Shown here: positions 30,831-39,537 of the stretch, one piece after another | Layout of the letters: each line of letters starts with the position of its first letter | Numbering within the stretch: position 1 is the stretch's first letter | NCBI GenBank assembly: GCA_012842425.1 | Contig: DUSU01000024.1 | Location: 1-44,334 of the forward strand | DNA: 44,334 bases | Origin: Candidatus Fermentithermobacillaceae bacterium | GTDB taxonomy: Bacteria > Bacillota > Sulfobacillia > Fermentithermobacillales > Fermentithermobacillaceae | Direction of reading: 5' to 3' | The notes under the pieces: generated by a model | Seen by the model: only the letters and a program-made list of their open reading frames with translations | Databases searched by the model: none | Told to the model about the DNA's origin: nothing | Position numbers and translations under genes: made by a program

Positions 30831-31879
30831 GAGGACCCGGCGTGCAGGTTGAAAGACCCCGCCGCCGTAGCCGCCTACCCGTGTTCGGGTTGGGGCTCTT
30901 TCTCGTGTTGCTCCTGACGGGAGCGTTGACAGCATCCTACCTTAGCTCTTGTCCTCTGCCTGAGTCGTCCGGGCCGGTTACGGTGGTTGTTGAGCCGGGG
31001 ATGTCTACCCGCGAGGTTGCGGCGCTCCTTAAGGACCACGGCGTCATACGGAACGATCTGTTCTTCAGGGTCCTTACGAGGGTGATGGGAGCCGACAGCC
31101 GCATCCAGTCGGGCGAGTACTCTTTTGAGCCGGGCATCCACGCTCTTGACGTGCTTGACAGCTTGGTCCAAGGGCGGGTCATCTACTATTCCCTCACCAT
31201 TCGAGAAGGGCTCAGCGTGGACCAAATCGCCGCGCTTGTTGAAGAGCGGGGCTTCGGGTCCAGAGAGGCTTTCCTCGAGGCCGCTACGGATAAGTCACTC
31301 GCGCCGGCGTACGTCCCGGCCGAGTACCTGGAGACCGCAAAAACGCCGCTTGAGGGCTACCTGTTTCCCGACACCTACTACCTCCGCAGGGGCATGACCG
31401 AGCGAGAACTGGTGCTTATGATGCTAAAACGTATGGAGCAGGTCTTCACCAAGGAGATGCAGGAGAAGGCTGCCGCGATGAACCTCACCCCTCATGAGGC
31501 CGTCACTCTGGCCTCAATTGTGGAGCGTGAGGCGCAAGTCGCCGAGGAGAGGCCCATAATCGCAGCAGTCTATCTCAACAGGCTCAAAATCGGGATGAAG
31601 CTGGACGCAGATCCTACCGTGCTGTACGCCGTGGGCAAGCCGCCCGACGCGCTCGTCCTCTGGAAAGACCTCGAAGTTGATTCCCCCTACAACACATACA
31701 GGAACCCCGGGCTGCCGCCGGGCCCCATCTGCAACTTCGGCAAGGCGTGTCTGGAAGCCGTCCTCGCTCCCGAAGACGTTGACTATCTCTACTTCGTTGC
31801 CAAGAACGACGGTACCCACGCTTTCGCCCGCACCTTGGCGGAGCATAATGCAAACCGTGCGACTTACCAGGGTCGCTGA
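30827..31879 (+). CDS. mltG: endolytic transglycosylase MltG (YceG family)
   Basis: 350 residues. A basic N-terminus is followed by one membrane helix (residues ~19-40), so the domain faces outside. A LysM-like segment (PVTVVVEPGMSTREVAALLK) precedes the catalytic domain. The active-site glutamate is in LASIVEREAQ, with AAVYLNRLKIGMKLDADPTVLYA and NTYRNPGLPPGPICNFG following. MltG cleaves nascent peptidoglycan and limits strand length. The TTG start overlaps the previous stop (TTGA) and has AGGAGGAACC six bases upstream, giving coupled translation. It ends the ruvX-DUF1292-mltG run. Confidence 0.94.
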   Translation: MRGPGVQVERPRRRSRLPVFGLGLFLVLLLTGALTASYLSSCPLPESSGPVTVVVEPGMSTREVAALLKDHGVIRNDLFFRVLTRVMGADSRIQSGEYSFEPGIHALDVLDSLVQGRVIYYSLTIREGLSVDQIAALVEERGFGSREAFLEAATDKSLAPAYVPAEYLETAKTPLEGYLFPDTYYLRRGMTERELVLMMLKRMEQVFTKEMQEKAAAMNLTPHEAVTLASIVEREAQVAEERPIIAAVYLNRLKIGMKLDADPTVLYAVGKPPDALVLWKDLEVDSPYNTYRNPGLPPGPICNFGKACLEAVLAPEDVDYLYFVAKNDGTHAFARTLAEHNANRATYQGR

Positions 31880-31986
31880 ATAACCGCATCCCTTCTTCAC
31901 GCATTCTAAGAGCACGGACCTACCTTGCGCCTTTCTGCGCACGCGAAGGACACGGTGGGACCCACAAGTAGAGGAAGGGATGCTAT

Positions 31987-32445
31987 TTGAGGATCAAGAC
32001 CCTTGTATGCCTTTGCGCCGCAGCGCTGATCTTCTTGTCAACCTCTCTCTCCGCCGACATGCCCCGGTGTGCTGCCGCGCCCCAGAGCTGGTACGACGAG
32101 TTTGAGCTCTTGGCCCGGGTGATCATGGGCGAAGCGACCGGAGAGCCCTTCTTGGGCATGGTGGCCGTCGGCGCGGTAATCGTGAACAGGACCAAGGACC
32201 CGGCTTTTCCTCCGACGATAGCAGGCGTGATCTATGACCCCGACGCTTTCGAGTCGGTCACAAACGGTCTCATATGGACCCAAAACCCAACGGATGAGAT
32301 GTACCGGGCCGCCGAGCTCGCGCTCAACGGGTATGACCCGACCTACGGATGCACATTCTTCTGGAACCCCTACAAACCCGTGAGCCCCTGGATATGGACC
32401 CGACCGATAGTGACCCAGATAGGCAATCACGTGTTCGCGTACTGA
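31987..32445 (+). CDS. sleB: SleB-type spore cortex-lytic cell wall hydrolase
   Basis: 152 residues. A signal peptide is evident (KTLVCLCAAALIFLSTSLSA). The mature part is a Hydrolase_2 domain: LLARVIMGEATGEPFLGMVAVGAVIVNR holds the catalytic glutamate, and the C-terminal FFWNPYKPVSPWIWTRP and IGNHVFAY are typical. SleB is a lytic transglycosylase acting on cortex peptidoglycan during germination. The N-terminal peptidoglycan-binding domain of Bacillus SleB is missing, so this is the short form. The TTG start has GGAAGGGA seven bases upstream. It is followed after 36 bases by ypeB, its known partner. Confidence 0.92.
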   Translation: MRIKTLVCLCAAALIFLSTSLSADMPRCAAAPQSWYDEFELLARVIMGEATGEPFLGMVAVGAVIVNRTKDPAFPPTIAGVIYDPDAFESVTNGLIWTQNPTDEMYRAAELALNGYDPTYGCTFFWNPYKPVSPWIWTRPIVTQIGNHVFAY

Positions 32446-32481
32446 TGAAGGCCTTTGTGCTAAGAGAGGTGTAACGAAAGG

Positions 32482-33885
32482 ATGAGGACACGTTCCCAGA
32501 GGTGGCCCTTGTGGGCCCTTGCCGTAGCGTGTGTCCTGGCTCTCGCGTTTGGCCTTACGCAGTACAAAGAAGCGCGCTCTGCCAGGACCAGGATGCAGGC
32601 GGCCCAGCAAAGAGCCCTCTTCAACTTGGTTACCCACGTCGAGAACCTCGAGGCGAGCCTTGCCAAGGCCAGGGCGTCATCGTCCGTGGGGCAACAGGTC
32701 AACTTCCTGACGGCGGGCTGGCTGAACTGTCAGGCGGCCCGGAGTGACCTGAGCCTCGCGGGTGCAGATGGAGTTGATCTCTCCGGTCCCCGGCGTTTCG
32801 TGGCCACAGTGGGAGACTTCGCGCTAGTGCTATCCCAGAAGCTGGCGAGGGGCGAAACCGTTACCCCGGATGAATGGGCCGAACTTGCCCGTCTCGAGGA
32901 CGGCGTGAAAGAACTTTCAGGTGTCCTTGCGAAGACGGCTCAGGCCAGCGTGACCGGGCCGAGACCCGCGAGATCCGCACTCTTGGAGATGGCCGCTTCC
33001 TTCACGCGAGGCTCTTCACGTGCGGCCGATTCGCTTAACCACGGCTTCTCTGAGATTGACCAGATCACCCAGAGCATCCCCGCGCCCGTCTACGACGGAC
33101 CCTTCTCCGAGAAGAACCTGGAAGCCCAGGCCCTGGCACAGCCCGGCCCGCTTATCTCTGACGAGAGGGCCAAGCAGATTGCGCTTTCGTTCCTGACGCC
33201 CGGCGAGAGCTTCCAGTCGGTTTCGGTGGGCACCGTTGAGGGAGCAATTCCTTCGTACGTGGTTACAGCCAAGAGACAAGACGGAAGCGAGGTGGCCACG
33301 ACCGTCGCCAAACAGGGAGGGGCGGTCGTCATGGCCACGGACTCGGCCCCGAGGGGTGCGGGTGCCATTGGGATGGAGGAAGCGCGGAACAAAGCGATGG
33401 AGTTCCTGAAGTCCAAGGGTTTTCAGAGCCTGGAGGAAACGGGTTGGCGAAAGCGCGGCGCGAACGCGAACCGCGTAGTGTTCGCCTACGTTCCTCACAC
33501 TGAGGTATCCGCGGAGGGAGGGAACCTGAAGGTATGCCTTTACCCCGACACCGTGAAGGTAGAGGTCTCCCTGGATACCGGTGCCATCGTCTCATTTGAC
33601 CAGATGAACTACCTCATCACCCATGGTCACCCGGGACGCGTGCTCAGGGCGCCAATCATTTCGGCTGCGGAAGCCCGAAGTGTCCTAAAACCGGAATTGC
33701 AGGTGGAAACCGCCGAACCCAGGCTCTGCGTGATACCTATCCTCCCGACCACCGAGGTAATGGCGTGGGAGTTCCGGGTTAGGAGCGGCAACGACACCTA
33801 TCTTGTCTACATAAACGCCATGACCGGGAAAGAACAGGTCGTCTTGCAGCTCATTGAGGACGAATCAGGCGCCATGTCGGTGTAG
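32482..33885 (+). CDS. ypeB: germination protein YpeB
   Basis: 467 residues. One N-terminal membrane helix (residues ~8-26) anchors a long coiled-coil-like helical region (~30-190), followed by three repeated PepSY-like segments (ISDERAKQIALSFL, IGMEEARNKAMEFLKSKGF and ISAAEARSVLKPEL). This is the YpeB architecture. YpeB holds SleB in the spore inner membrane region and keeps it inactive until germination. The pairing with sleB, its position and its length fit well. The ATG has GAAAGG directly upstream and a better GAGAGGTG 15 bases before. Confidence 0.93.
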   Translation: MRTRSQRWPLWALAVACVLALAFGLTQYKEARSARTRMQAAQQRALFNLVTHVENLEASLAKARASSSVGQQVNFLTAGWLNCQAARSDLSLAGADGVDLSGPRRFVATVGDFALVLSQKLARGETVTPDEWAELARLEDGVKELSGVLAKTAQASVTGPRPARSALLEMAASFTRGSSRAADSLNHGFSEIDQITQSIPAPVYDGPFSEKNLEAQALAQPGPLISDERAKQIALSFLTPGESFQSVSVGTVEGAIPSYVVTAKRQDGSEVATTVAKQGGAVVMATDSAPRGAGAIGMEEARNKAMEFLKSKGFQSLEETGWRKRGANANRVVFAYVPHTEVSAEGGNLKVCLYPDTVKVEVSLDTGAIVSFDQMNYLITHGHPGRVLRAPIISAAEARSVLKPELQVETAEPRLCVIPILPTTEVMAWEFRVRSGNDTYLVYINAMTGKEQVVLQLIEDESGAMSV

Positions 33886-33949
33886 GCGTCTGGAATACAC
33901 ACAAGAGACCAGTGACATTCTATGCCTGGACGAAGGGAGGTGGGGTGTA

Positions 33950-34132
33950 TTGCAGCTCACCCAGACCGAGGCCTGGTACCTTGGAGAGTCCATCAAGGGT
34001 GAGACCCTCATGTCGCAAAAACTCACGACCTACAGGGAGATGGCTCAAGATCCCAAACTCAGGGAGCTCATCGAGAACCTGGAGCGATCGTGTGAGCGGC
34101 ACTTGAGCCTCTTATCAACTCACGTGAAGTGA
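33950..34132 (+). CDS. small CotF-like spore coat protein
   Basis: 60 residues. The sequence (LTQTEAWYLGESIKGETLMSQK then YREMAQDPKLRELIENLERSCERHLSLL) is a helical hairpin like the first half of CotF/ferritin-like coat proteins. The TTG at 33950 is chosen because GGGAGGTGGGG precedes it; a longer frame from 33854 overlaps ypeB and adds a segment with no coat-like character. It sits 22 bases before the larger CotF-domain gene, matching the frequent pairing of a short and a long CotF-family gene. The size is small but the domain seems complete for this type. Confidence 0.75.
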   Translation: MQLTQTEAWYLGESIKGETLMSQKLTTYREMAQDPKLRELIENLERSCERHLSLLSTHVK

Positions 34133-34154
34133 AACGCAGGGGGCGGTCGAGAAC

Positions 34155-35384
34155 GTGACTGAAGTGTCAGGATCCACCGGTCGGAAGGCAATGACAGACC
34201 GGGAAATCGCCGAAGACCTTCTGGCAGGACAGAAGTACTTGTCCAACTACTATTACGCGCCCGCGGTACTGGAGGCGGCCGATCCGGCTCTGCGTTCGGC
34301 CTTCCAGGAGCTGCACGCGGACGCAGCCAACGCGGCAAAGAGCGTCTTTGACTACTTGCAGTCAAGAGGCTGGTATCAGGTCCGAAAAGCGGACCAAGAG
34401 ACACTCGCCCATCTGCAAAACGCTGTTATTCAGTGGAGGCAAGCCGTAAATTCCAGTGCGAACACGGGAGGAAACAACTTGAGCATGAACCAAGGACAAA
34501 TGGGTTGGACCGGCACTCAGAGTATGGAAGGCCAAAGCGGTATGGGACCGTCGAGCGTAGGTCACAGCGCACGCTGGGGCGGCGAGTCGAGCTGGATGCC
34601 GGGAAGCGCCTCGCAGATGCACGCGGCCCAGCAGCAGAGTAGCATCCCTGACTGGGCAAGGGGCAGCTTAGGTGGACAGGGCGGGAACTGGCAGAGTTCC
34701 ACCGGCTGGACCGGCACCCAGTACGGCGAAGGGCAGAGCGGCTTCGGCCCTTCAAGTGTTGCGCAGGGCGCTCGCTGGGGCGGTCAGCCGAGCTGGATGT
34801 CTGGCGGAGGCCAGCTCCACGGGACTCAGCAGAACCAGAATCTCCCCCAGTGGAGCCAGCGAGGTTTCGGCGGACAGAGCGGGTTCGGTGTTCAGCAGGG
34901 TGTCACCGGTAGACAGGGATGGACCGGCACCCAGTACGGCGAAGGGCAGAGCGGCTTTGGTCCGTCGAGTCTGGGGCAGGGCGCCCACTGGGGCGGTGAG
35001 CCGAGCTGGAACTACGGCGTCGGCGGCCAGTATCACTCCGGACAGAGTGCGAACCTTCCCAATTGGGCCAGGGGCGGACCGGGCATGGGCCAAGGGGGTA
35101 TGGGCCAGCAGTCCACATTCATTCAGGGTCAGCCTTCCCTTGGGTTCCAGCAAGGTTACGGCGGGTCCCAGCAGGGCATTGGCGGAATACAGGGGTCGCA
35201 CACCTGGAGAAGCTCCATCCAGACCGGTAACGTAGGCTGGACCGGCACTCAGTATGGGGAAGGCCAGAGCGGTTTCGGGCCGTCGAGCCTAGGGCAGTAC
35301 GGCACCGGAAGCTGGCAGTCTGCTCCCGCGAACCAGCGTCAAGACTGGCAACAGTCAGGCCAAAGCGGTTGGCAGAGCCAGTAG
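34155..35384 (+). CDS. CotF-domain spore coat protein with long Gly/Gln/Ser/Trp repeat tail
   Basis: 409 residues. The N-terminal ~100 residues are a CotF domain (MTDREIAEDLLAGQKYLSNYY, EAADPALRSAF, SRGWYQVRKAD). The remaining ~300 residues are low in complexity, nearly free of charged residues and lacking cysteine. They carry four copies of GWTGTQYGEGQSGFGPSS starting at residues 117, 184, 255 and 361, each followed in the first three by a RWGGxPSW block and a LPxWARGG block. I infer a structural layer or surface protein of the spore. GTG 34155 (GGGGGCGG upstream) and ATG 34191 (GGAAGG upstream, standard CotF start) are both plausible. A terminator follows. Confidence 0.85.
   Translation: MTEVSGSTGRKAMTDREIAEDLLAGQKYLSNYYYAPAVLEAADPALRSAFQELHADAANAAKSVFDYLQSRGWYQVRKADQETLAHLQNAVIQWRQAVNSSANTGGNNLSMNQGQMGWTGTQSMEGQSGMGPSSVGHSARWGGESSWMPGSASQMHAAQQQSSIPDWARGSLGGQGGNWQSSTGWTGTQYGEGQSGFGPSSVAQGARWGGQPSWMSGGGQLHGTQQNQNLPQWSQRGFGGQSGFGVQQGVTGRQGWTGTQYGEGQSGFGPSSLGQGAHWGGEPSWNYGVGGQYHSGQSANLPNWARGGPGMGQGGMGQQSTFIQGQPSLGFQQGYGGSQQGIGGIQGSHTWRSSIQTGNVGWTGTQYGEGQSGFGPSSLGQYGTGSWQSAPANQRQDWQQSGQSGWQSQ
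34503..35325 (+). repeat. four diverged in-gene repeats of the coat protein tail
   Basis: Repeat cores begin at 34503, 34704, 34917 and 35235, so the spacings are 201, 213 and 318 bases. The core DNA (GG.TGGACCGGCAC.CAG) is highly conserved, the linkers are not, and the fourth copy is truncated after SLGQ. The first copy is the most diverged (SMEGQSGMG in place of YGEGQSGFG). The multiples-of-three spacing and protein-level conservation show selection on the encoded repeat. Confidence 0.85.
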
Positions 35385-35410
35385 AGGCGTCATTACGACG
35401 AAGGAATACA

Positions 35411-35440
35411 AGAGGGGTAGCATCTAGTCTACCCCTTTTC
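35411..35440 (+). terminator. intrinsic terminator after the coat-protein gene
   Basis: AGGGGTAG and CTACCCCT pair around an 8-base loop and are followed by TTTTC. It lies 27 bases after the coat-protein stop. Confidence 0.85.
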
Positions 35441-35456
35441 CACAACTAGAGCGCGA

Positions 35457-35528
35457 CCTACCCAACTCGGAGTCCCATAGAGAGTCCCATAGGGAGTCCG
35501 ATGAGGAGTCCGACGCAGAGCCCAACTG
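35457..35528 (+). repeat. six 12-base tandem repeats before galT
   Basis: Units align with a strict 12-base period: GGAGTCCCATAG (35469), AGAGTCCCATAG, GGAGTCCGATGA, GGAGTCCGACGC, then AGAGCCCAACTG. A diverged first unit ends CCCAACTC at 35468. The array ends 9 bases before the galT ATG, just ahead of GGAAAGGACG. It lies between a terminator and the galT start codon, so it is non-coding on the plus strand. It could be a replication-slippage tract or a binding array. Confidence 0.7.
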
Positions 35529-35537
35529 GAAAGGACG

Positions 35538-36614
35538 ATGGGTTTGCCTGAGATACGCTTTGATGTCCTGAGCGCCGGCTTTGCCGTGATCGCGCAGGAG
35601 AGGTCAAAAAGGCCTTCGGATTACCGGTCGGCGCAAGATGGAGCCGCCGAGCTGCCTGAAAGGGACCCGAAGTGTCCCTTCTGTCCCGGAAATGAGAATG
35701 AGACCCCGCCGGAGGTCTGGGCAAATCGCCGGGAAGGAACCGCCGATAGCCCGGGCTGGACGGTCCGAGTTGTTCCCAACAAGTTCCCTGCCGTCATTCC
35801 TAGACCTCCCGGGACGGTGGAGGACGAGGCATGGAGGGTTCCACCGTTTCCTGAGTCTCCCGAAGGGGTTTTGTACTGGCAAGCTCCGGGTGTCGGTTAC
35901 CATGAGGTGGTGGTCGAATCCCCCGCCCATAATGGCTCTTTGGGCTCATACTCGACAGAGCACCTAAAGAAGGTCCTCGGCGCCATTAAGGAAAGATGCG
36001 CGGCCATGTATGACTCGAGCGATATCTCATACGTCCAGGTCTTCAAGAACAGTGGGAAGACTGCGGGCGCATCGCTCACCCATCCCCATTTCCAGATCAT
36101 CGGGCTACCTATCATGCCGCCTACGATTTTGCTGGAAGGGCACCGCCTAAAGGAATACGAGACCAAGACCCGGAGATGCCTGGTGTGTGACCTCCTGGAG
36201 CGGGAGTCCGAAAAGGACGTCCGCGTCATACTTAGGAACGACCGGTTTCTCGTCCTTTCGCCCTTCGCCTCGAGGAGGGCTTACGAAACCCTAATCGTGC
36301 CGACGGAGCATGTTTCCGGGTTCAGCGAGATGAACGACGCCATGACGGATGCTCTGGCCGCCGCCATTCACCGGCTCTTTGGAGCGTACGAATCCATGTT
36401 TTCCAACTTGCCCTACAACATGGTCTTCCACGGCCTTCCATCGGCGGTGAAGACCAAGCGCGGCTGGCCTTATCACGCCCATATCCACGTCTACCCGCGG
36501 CTCAACACCGAGGCGGGGCTCGAGCTTGGAAGCGGCACATACATTAACCCCACATCGCCCGAACTCGCGACAAGGGAGTTTATCGCTGCGATGGAGAGTT
36601 GGGAGGCCACATAA
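35538..36614 (+). CDS. galT: galactose-1-phosphate uridylyltransferase family protein
   Basis: 358 residues. It exchanges UMP between UDP-glucose and a hexose 1-phosphate (Leloir pathway) or acts on a related nucleotide sugar. The N-terminal zinc site is seen as CPFCPGNENETPPEV. The catalytic HPH is in SLTHPHFQIIGLP, where the middle histidine accepts the uridylyl group. The C-terminal HIHVYPRLNTEAGLELGSGTY is also typical. GxPF-type variation in the family means specificity for galactose is not certain. The ATG has GGAAAGG upstream. It overlaps glgA by one base (TAATG), linking sugar-nucleotide turnover to glycogen synthesis. Confidence 0.88.
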   Translation: MGLPEIRFDVLSAGFAVIAQERSKRPSDYRSAQDGAAELPERDPKCPFCPGNENETPPEVWANRREGTADSPGWTVRVVPNKFPAVIPRPPGTVEDEAWRVPPFPESPEGVLYWQAPGVGYHEVVVESPAHNGSLGSYSTEHLKKVLGAIKERCAAMYDSSDISYVQVFKNSGKTAGASLTHPHFQIIGLPIMPPTILLEGHRLKEYETKTRRCLVCDLLERESEKDVRVILRNDRFLVLSPFASRRAYETLIVPTEHVSGFSEMNDAMTDALAAAIHRLFGAYESMFSNLPYNMVFHGLPSAVKTKRGWPYHAHIHVYPRLNTEAGLELGSGTYINPTSPELATREFIAAMESWEAT

Positions 36615-38089
36615 TGCTGGACACCGGACTCAAGATACTTGTAGTGGCAAGTGAAGTAGCCCCTTTCGCCAAGACGGGAGGGCTGGCAGACGTGGCAGGG
36701 TCCCTTCCAAAAGCCCTGGCGGTGCAGGGTAACGACGTGAGGGTTGTGCTCCCTAGGTACCGCCCCATCGGAGACTACACGACCGTTACCGATTTCCCCG
36801 TGGAGGTTGGACCGCGGAAGGAGACATGCATCGTCCGCCGTTCGCATATAGAGGCCAAGTGGTTTCACGGCACGAAAGAGGTACCCGTCTATTTCGTAGA
36901 CAACTACCACTACTTTGACCGGGAGCGGCTCTACGGTTACGAAGACGACGCCGAGAGGTTCGCGTTCTTCAACCTTTCTGTCTTGCCCCTCTGCGAGGAA
37001 ATTGGGTTCCGTCCCGATATAGTGCACCTAAACGACTGGCAGTCAGGGTTCATACCCCTGCTCCTTCGCATACGTGCGAGGCACAACCCGGCATGGAACG
37101 AAACTGCGTCGGTATTTACCATACACAACCTGCAGTACCAGGGCCGGTTTCCAAGGCATGCTCTTGGGCTTCTGGGCCTGGGTGACGAGTACTTCACCCC
37201 AGGTGGGGTGGAGTTCTACGGTGACGTCAGCTTCATGAAAGCAGGTCTCCTCTTTGCCGACGTCATAAACACCGTGTCCGAGACCTACGCTAAAGAGATC
37301 CAGACCCCCGAGTTCGGCGAGGGGCTGGACGGTGTCCTGAGAAAGCGCAGCGGCGACCTGTACGGGATCGTGAACGGCATTAACTACCACGAATATGACC
37401 CGTCGTCCGATCCGAGGGTGTTCAAGACGTACAACAGTAATGACATGAGCGGAAAAGCGGAGAACAAAATAGCGCTTCAGAGGGAGTTGGGCCTCACGCT
37501 CTCTCATGAGCCGCTCGTGGGCATGGTCTCCAGACTGGTCGACCAAAAAGGTCTCGACATACTGCTTGACGCTATGCCCGAGATCCTCTCAAAGCCGCTC
37601 CAGTTCGTGCTTCTTGGGTCAGGCGACGAGCGCTATGAGAAAGCGTTCAGGTCTCTCACCTCGGCTTACCCCGGGAAAGTATCGGTCACCACCGGCTTCA
37701 ACGGGATTCTCGCGCAGCGGATCTACGCCGGGTCCGACATGTTCCTGATGCCATCAAGGTTCGAGCCGTGCGGCCTGGGCCAGCTAATCGCCATGCGGTA
37801 CGGTTCCATTCCGGTGGCCCGGCGGACCGGGGGTATCGCAGACACCGTGAGCGATTACGATGTCTCCACCGGTACGGGGACAGGTTTCCTGTTCGACGAC
37901 TACAAAGCGGAGGACCTGGTAGCCGCACTCGACCGGGCCCTTGAGAGGTACGCCGACCGGGAGACGTGGATCCACATAGTGAAACAGGCCATGGAAAGCG
38001 ACTTCTCGTGGAACAAATCGGCGGCGATGTATACCGAGGTGTACATGGAGGCTCTATCGCGGCGCGGGCGAATAGAACGTCCGGCTTAG
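36614..38089 (+). CDS. glgA: glycogen synthase (ADP-glucose, GT5)
   Basis: 491 residues. It transfers glucose from ADP-glucose to glycogen. The N-terminal substrate motif is in EVAPFAKTGGLADVAGSLPKAL, followed by DIVHLNDWQSG and FTIHNLQYQGRF. In the C-terminal half the phosphate-binding and acceptor residues are in VSRLVDQKGLDIL, LGSGDERYE and PSRFEPCGLGQLIAMRYGSIPVARRTGGI. The ATG at 36614 is chosen for GGGAGG eight bases upstream, overlapping the galT stop. A TTG 15 bases before is in frame but has no support. No other glg genes are in the window. Confidence 0.95.
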   Translation: MLDTGLKILVVASEVAPFAKTGGLADVAGSLPKALAVQGNDVRVVLPRYRPIGDYTTVTDFPVEVGPRKETCIVRRSHIEAKWFHGTKEVPVYFVDNYHYFDRERLYGYEDDAERFAFFNLSVLPLCEEIGFRPDIVHLNDWQSGFIPLLLRIRARHNPAWNETASVFTIHNLQYQGRFPRHALGLLGLGDEYFTPGGVEFYGDVSFMKAGLLFADVINTVSETYAKEIQTPEFGEGLDGVLRKRSGDLYGIVNGINYHEYDPSSDPRVFKTYNSNDMSGKAENKIALQRELGLTLSHEPLVGMVSRLVDQKGLDILLDAMPEILSKPLQFVLLGSGDERYEKAFRSLTSAYPGKVSVTTGFNGILAQRIYAGSDMFLMPSRFEPCGLGQLIAMRYGSIPVARRTGGIADTVSDYDVSTGTGTGFLFDDYKAEDLVAALDRALERYADRETWIHIVKQAMESDFSWNKSAAMYTEVYMEALSRRGRIERPA

Positions 38090-38175
38090 TGCGCCTACAG
38101 TCGATCAGCGACTCCGGCGGTCGACCGGCGACTCAAGCTGCAGACCACCCGGCTCGGGCGGCGAAGTGCCCATTT

Positions 38176-39309
38176 CTAGCGGCGCAGCACCGACTCGTAA
38201 CAGGAGAGTATCTTGGATGCCGCGGCCTCCTTGGAAAAAGACATGGCGTTTCGCTTCGCATTCTCCTGCATCCGCGAAAGAACTCCTGGATTGCCCAAGA
38301 GATAGGCCGCCCGCTCGGCTATCTCATCCGGGTCGTTGGCGCACAGGTACCCGTCTTCTCCGTCCAGGACCATATCCTTGACTCCCAGCGCGCCGACTGC
38401 CACGGCGGGGACGCCCGCGGCTTTCGCTTCTACAAGCACAAGACCTTGAGTGTCGGTGAGGGAAGCGAACATGAAAAGGTCGGCGGAGGCGTACATGTGC
38501 GGCATCGCCTCAGGTGGGACTGAGCCCGCAAAGAATGTCCTATCGGCGATACCCAGAGAACGCGCGAGGTTCTGCAACTCATCACGCAGGGGACCGTCGC
38601 CGACCAATAGGAGGGCCGCATCCTTCTTCGCCCGCAGGCGGGCGAATGCTTTGAGGAGCACTTCTACATTCTTCTCAATTCCCAGCCTGCCGCAGGAGAT
38701 GATAACGGGGATGCCTCCCGGTATCCCGTAACGCTCACGGGCATAGTGAGGGTCGCCCCCCTGGAATTCCTCTACCGGGATTCCGTTGGGAATGGGGAAG
38801 ATGGGCGAAGTAACCCCGTGCTCCCTGAGATAGTCGGCCAGCACCCTTGAGGGAGTAATCACGGCGTCTACGGCGTTTGCCACCCTGAACGCCATCCTTT
38901 CAACGGCCTGCGACACGCGCTTGCCGCCCACCGGCACGTAGTGGGAGTACATGTTGTACATAGTATGGTAGGTCATTACCACCGGAATGCCGTGGCGCCT
39001 TCCTATGGAGTAGCCCGCCCTGCTCAGGTTAAAAGGGGAGTGTATATGGATGACATCCGGACGGAACCTGAGAAGCGACCTTCTGAGCCCAAAAAAGGGC
39101 GGTACGGCAACGTAGTACGCGGCGTTTGTGGGAGATCTGAGGGATGGAAGCCTCTTCACTCCTTCCTCCGGTGCCGCGTTCGGGTAGGCCGGGCAATAGA
39201 TGGATACCCGGTGTCCCATCTTGACGAGTGTGTCTTTCAGGGTGGATACTGCCCGAGTTACACCTGATATGTAGGGATAATAGCTGTCGCTTACCATGGC
39301 GATGTTCAT
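38176..39309 (-). CDS. glycosyltransferase family 4 protein
   Basis: 377 residues on the minus strand. It has two Rossmann domains (GT-B fold). The N-terminus NIAMVSDSYYPYISGVTRAVSTL is the standard GT4 donor-free domain, followed by IHIHSPFNLSR and TYHTMYNMYSHYVP. The C-terminal donor site includes IISCGRLGIEKNVEVLLKAF and the FASLTDTQGLVLVEAKAAGVP segment with its two conserved glutamates. Such enzymes glucosylate lipids or build surface polysaccharides; this set resembles diacylglycerol glucosyltransferases, but that is not decisive. The ATG at 39309 is chosen for GAGGTGGG seven bases upstream. It is convergent with glgA and divergent from the RsfA-like gene. Confidence 0.92.
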   Translation of the reverse strand: MNIAMVSDSYYPYISGVTRAVSTLKDTLVKMGHRVSIYCPAYPNAAPEEGVKRLPSLRSPTNAAYYVAVPPFFGLRRSLLRFRPDVIHIHSPFNLSRAGYSIGRRHGIPVVMTYHTMYNMYSHYVPVGGKRVSQAVERMAFRVANAVDAVITPSRVLADYLREHGVTSPIFPIPNGIPVEEFQGGDPHYARERYGIPGGIPVIISCGRLGIEKNVEVLLKAFARLRAKKDAALLLVGDGPLRDELQNLARSLGIADRTFFAGSVPPEAMPHMYASADLFMFASLTDTQGLVLVEAKAAGVPAVAVGALGVKDMVLDGEDGYLCANDPDEIAERAAYLLGNPGVLSRMQENAKRNAMSFSKEAAASKILSCYESVLRR

Positions 39310-39537
39310 GTTTAAGCCCACCTCAGTGTCTTGGACCGCCGGAGCGGCCCGGCCCCAATCCGGTACGCCCGTCCGGTCTTGATTATCCCCGGATTGCACC
39401 GGCGTACGCAACCTGCCTGCTTTCACGTCTACATACGAACTTGTACGAGAAAAGCACCGCCTGGGCTCCAAACTGCATAAAAGGTGCCTCAAAACAGGAA
39501 ACATATACTGCCAGAACGAGAAAGGAGCTGGTTATGT

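Noticed and set aside
34672-35235. 187-codon plus-strand frame overlapping the coat-protein repeats
   Set aside because: It is an alternative frame of the repeat DNA, so its apparent repeats follow automatically. It has no ribosome site.
37966-38523. 185-codon plus-strand frame antisense to the GT4 gene
   Set aside because: The minus-strand protein matches GT4 motifs throughout; the plus frame shows none.
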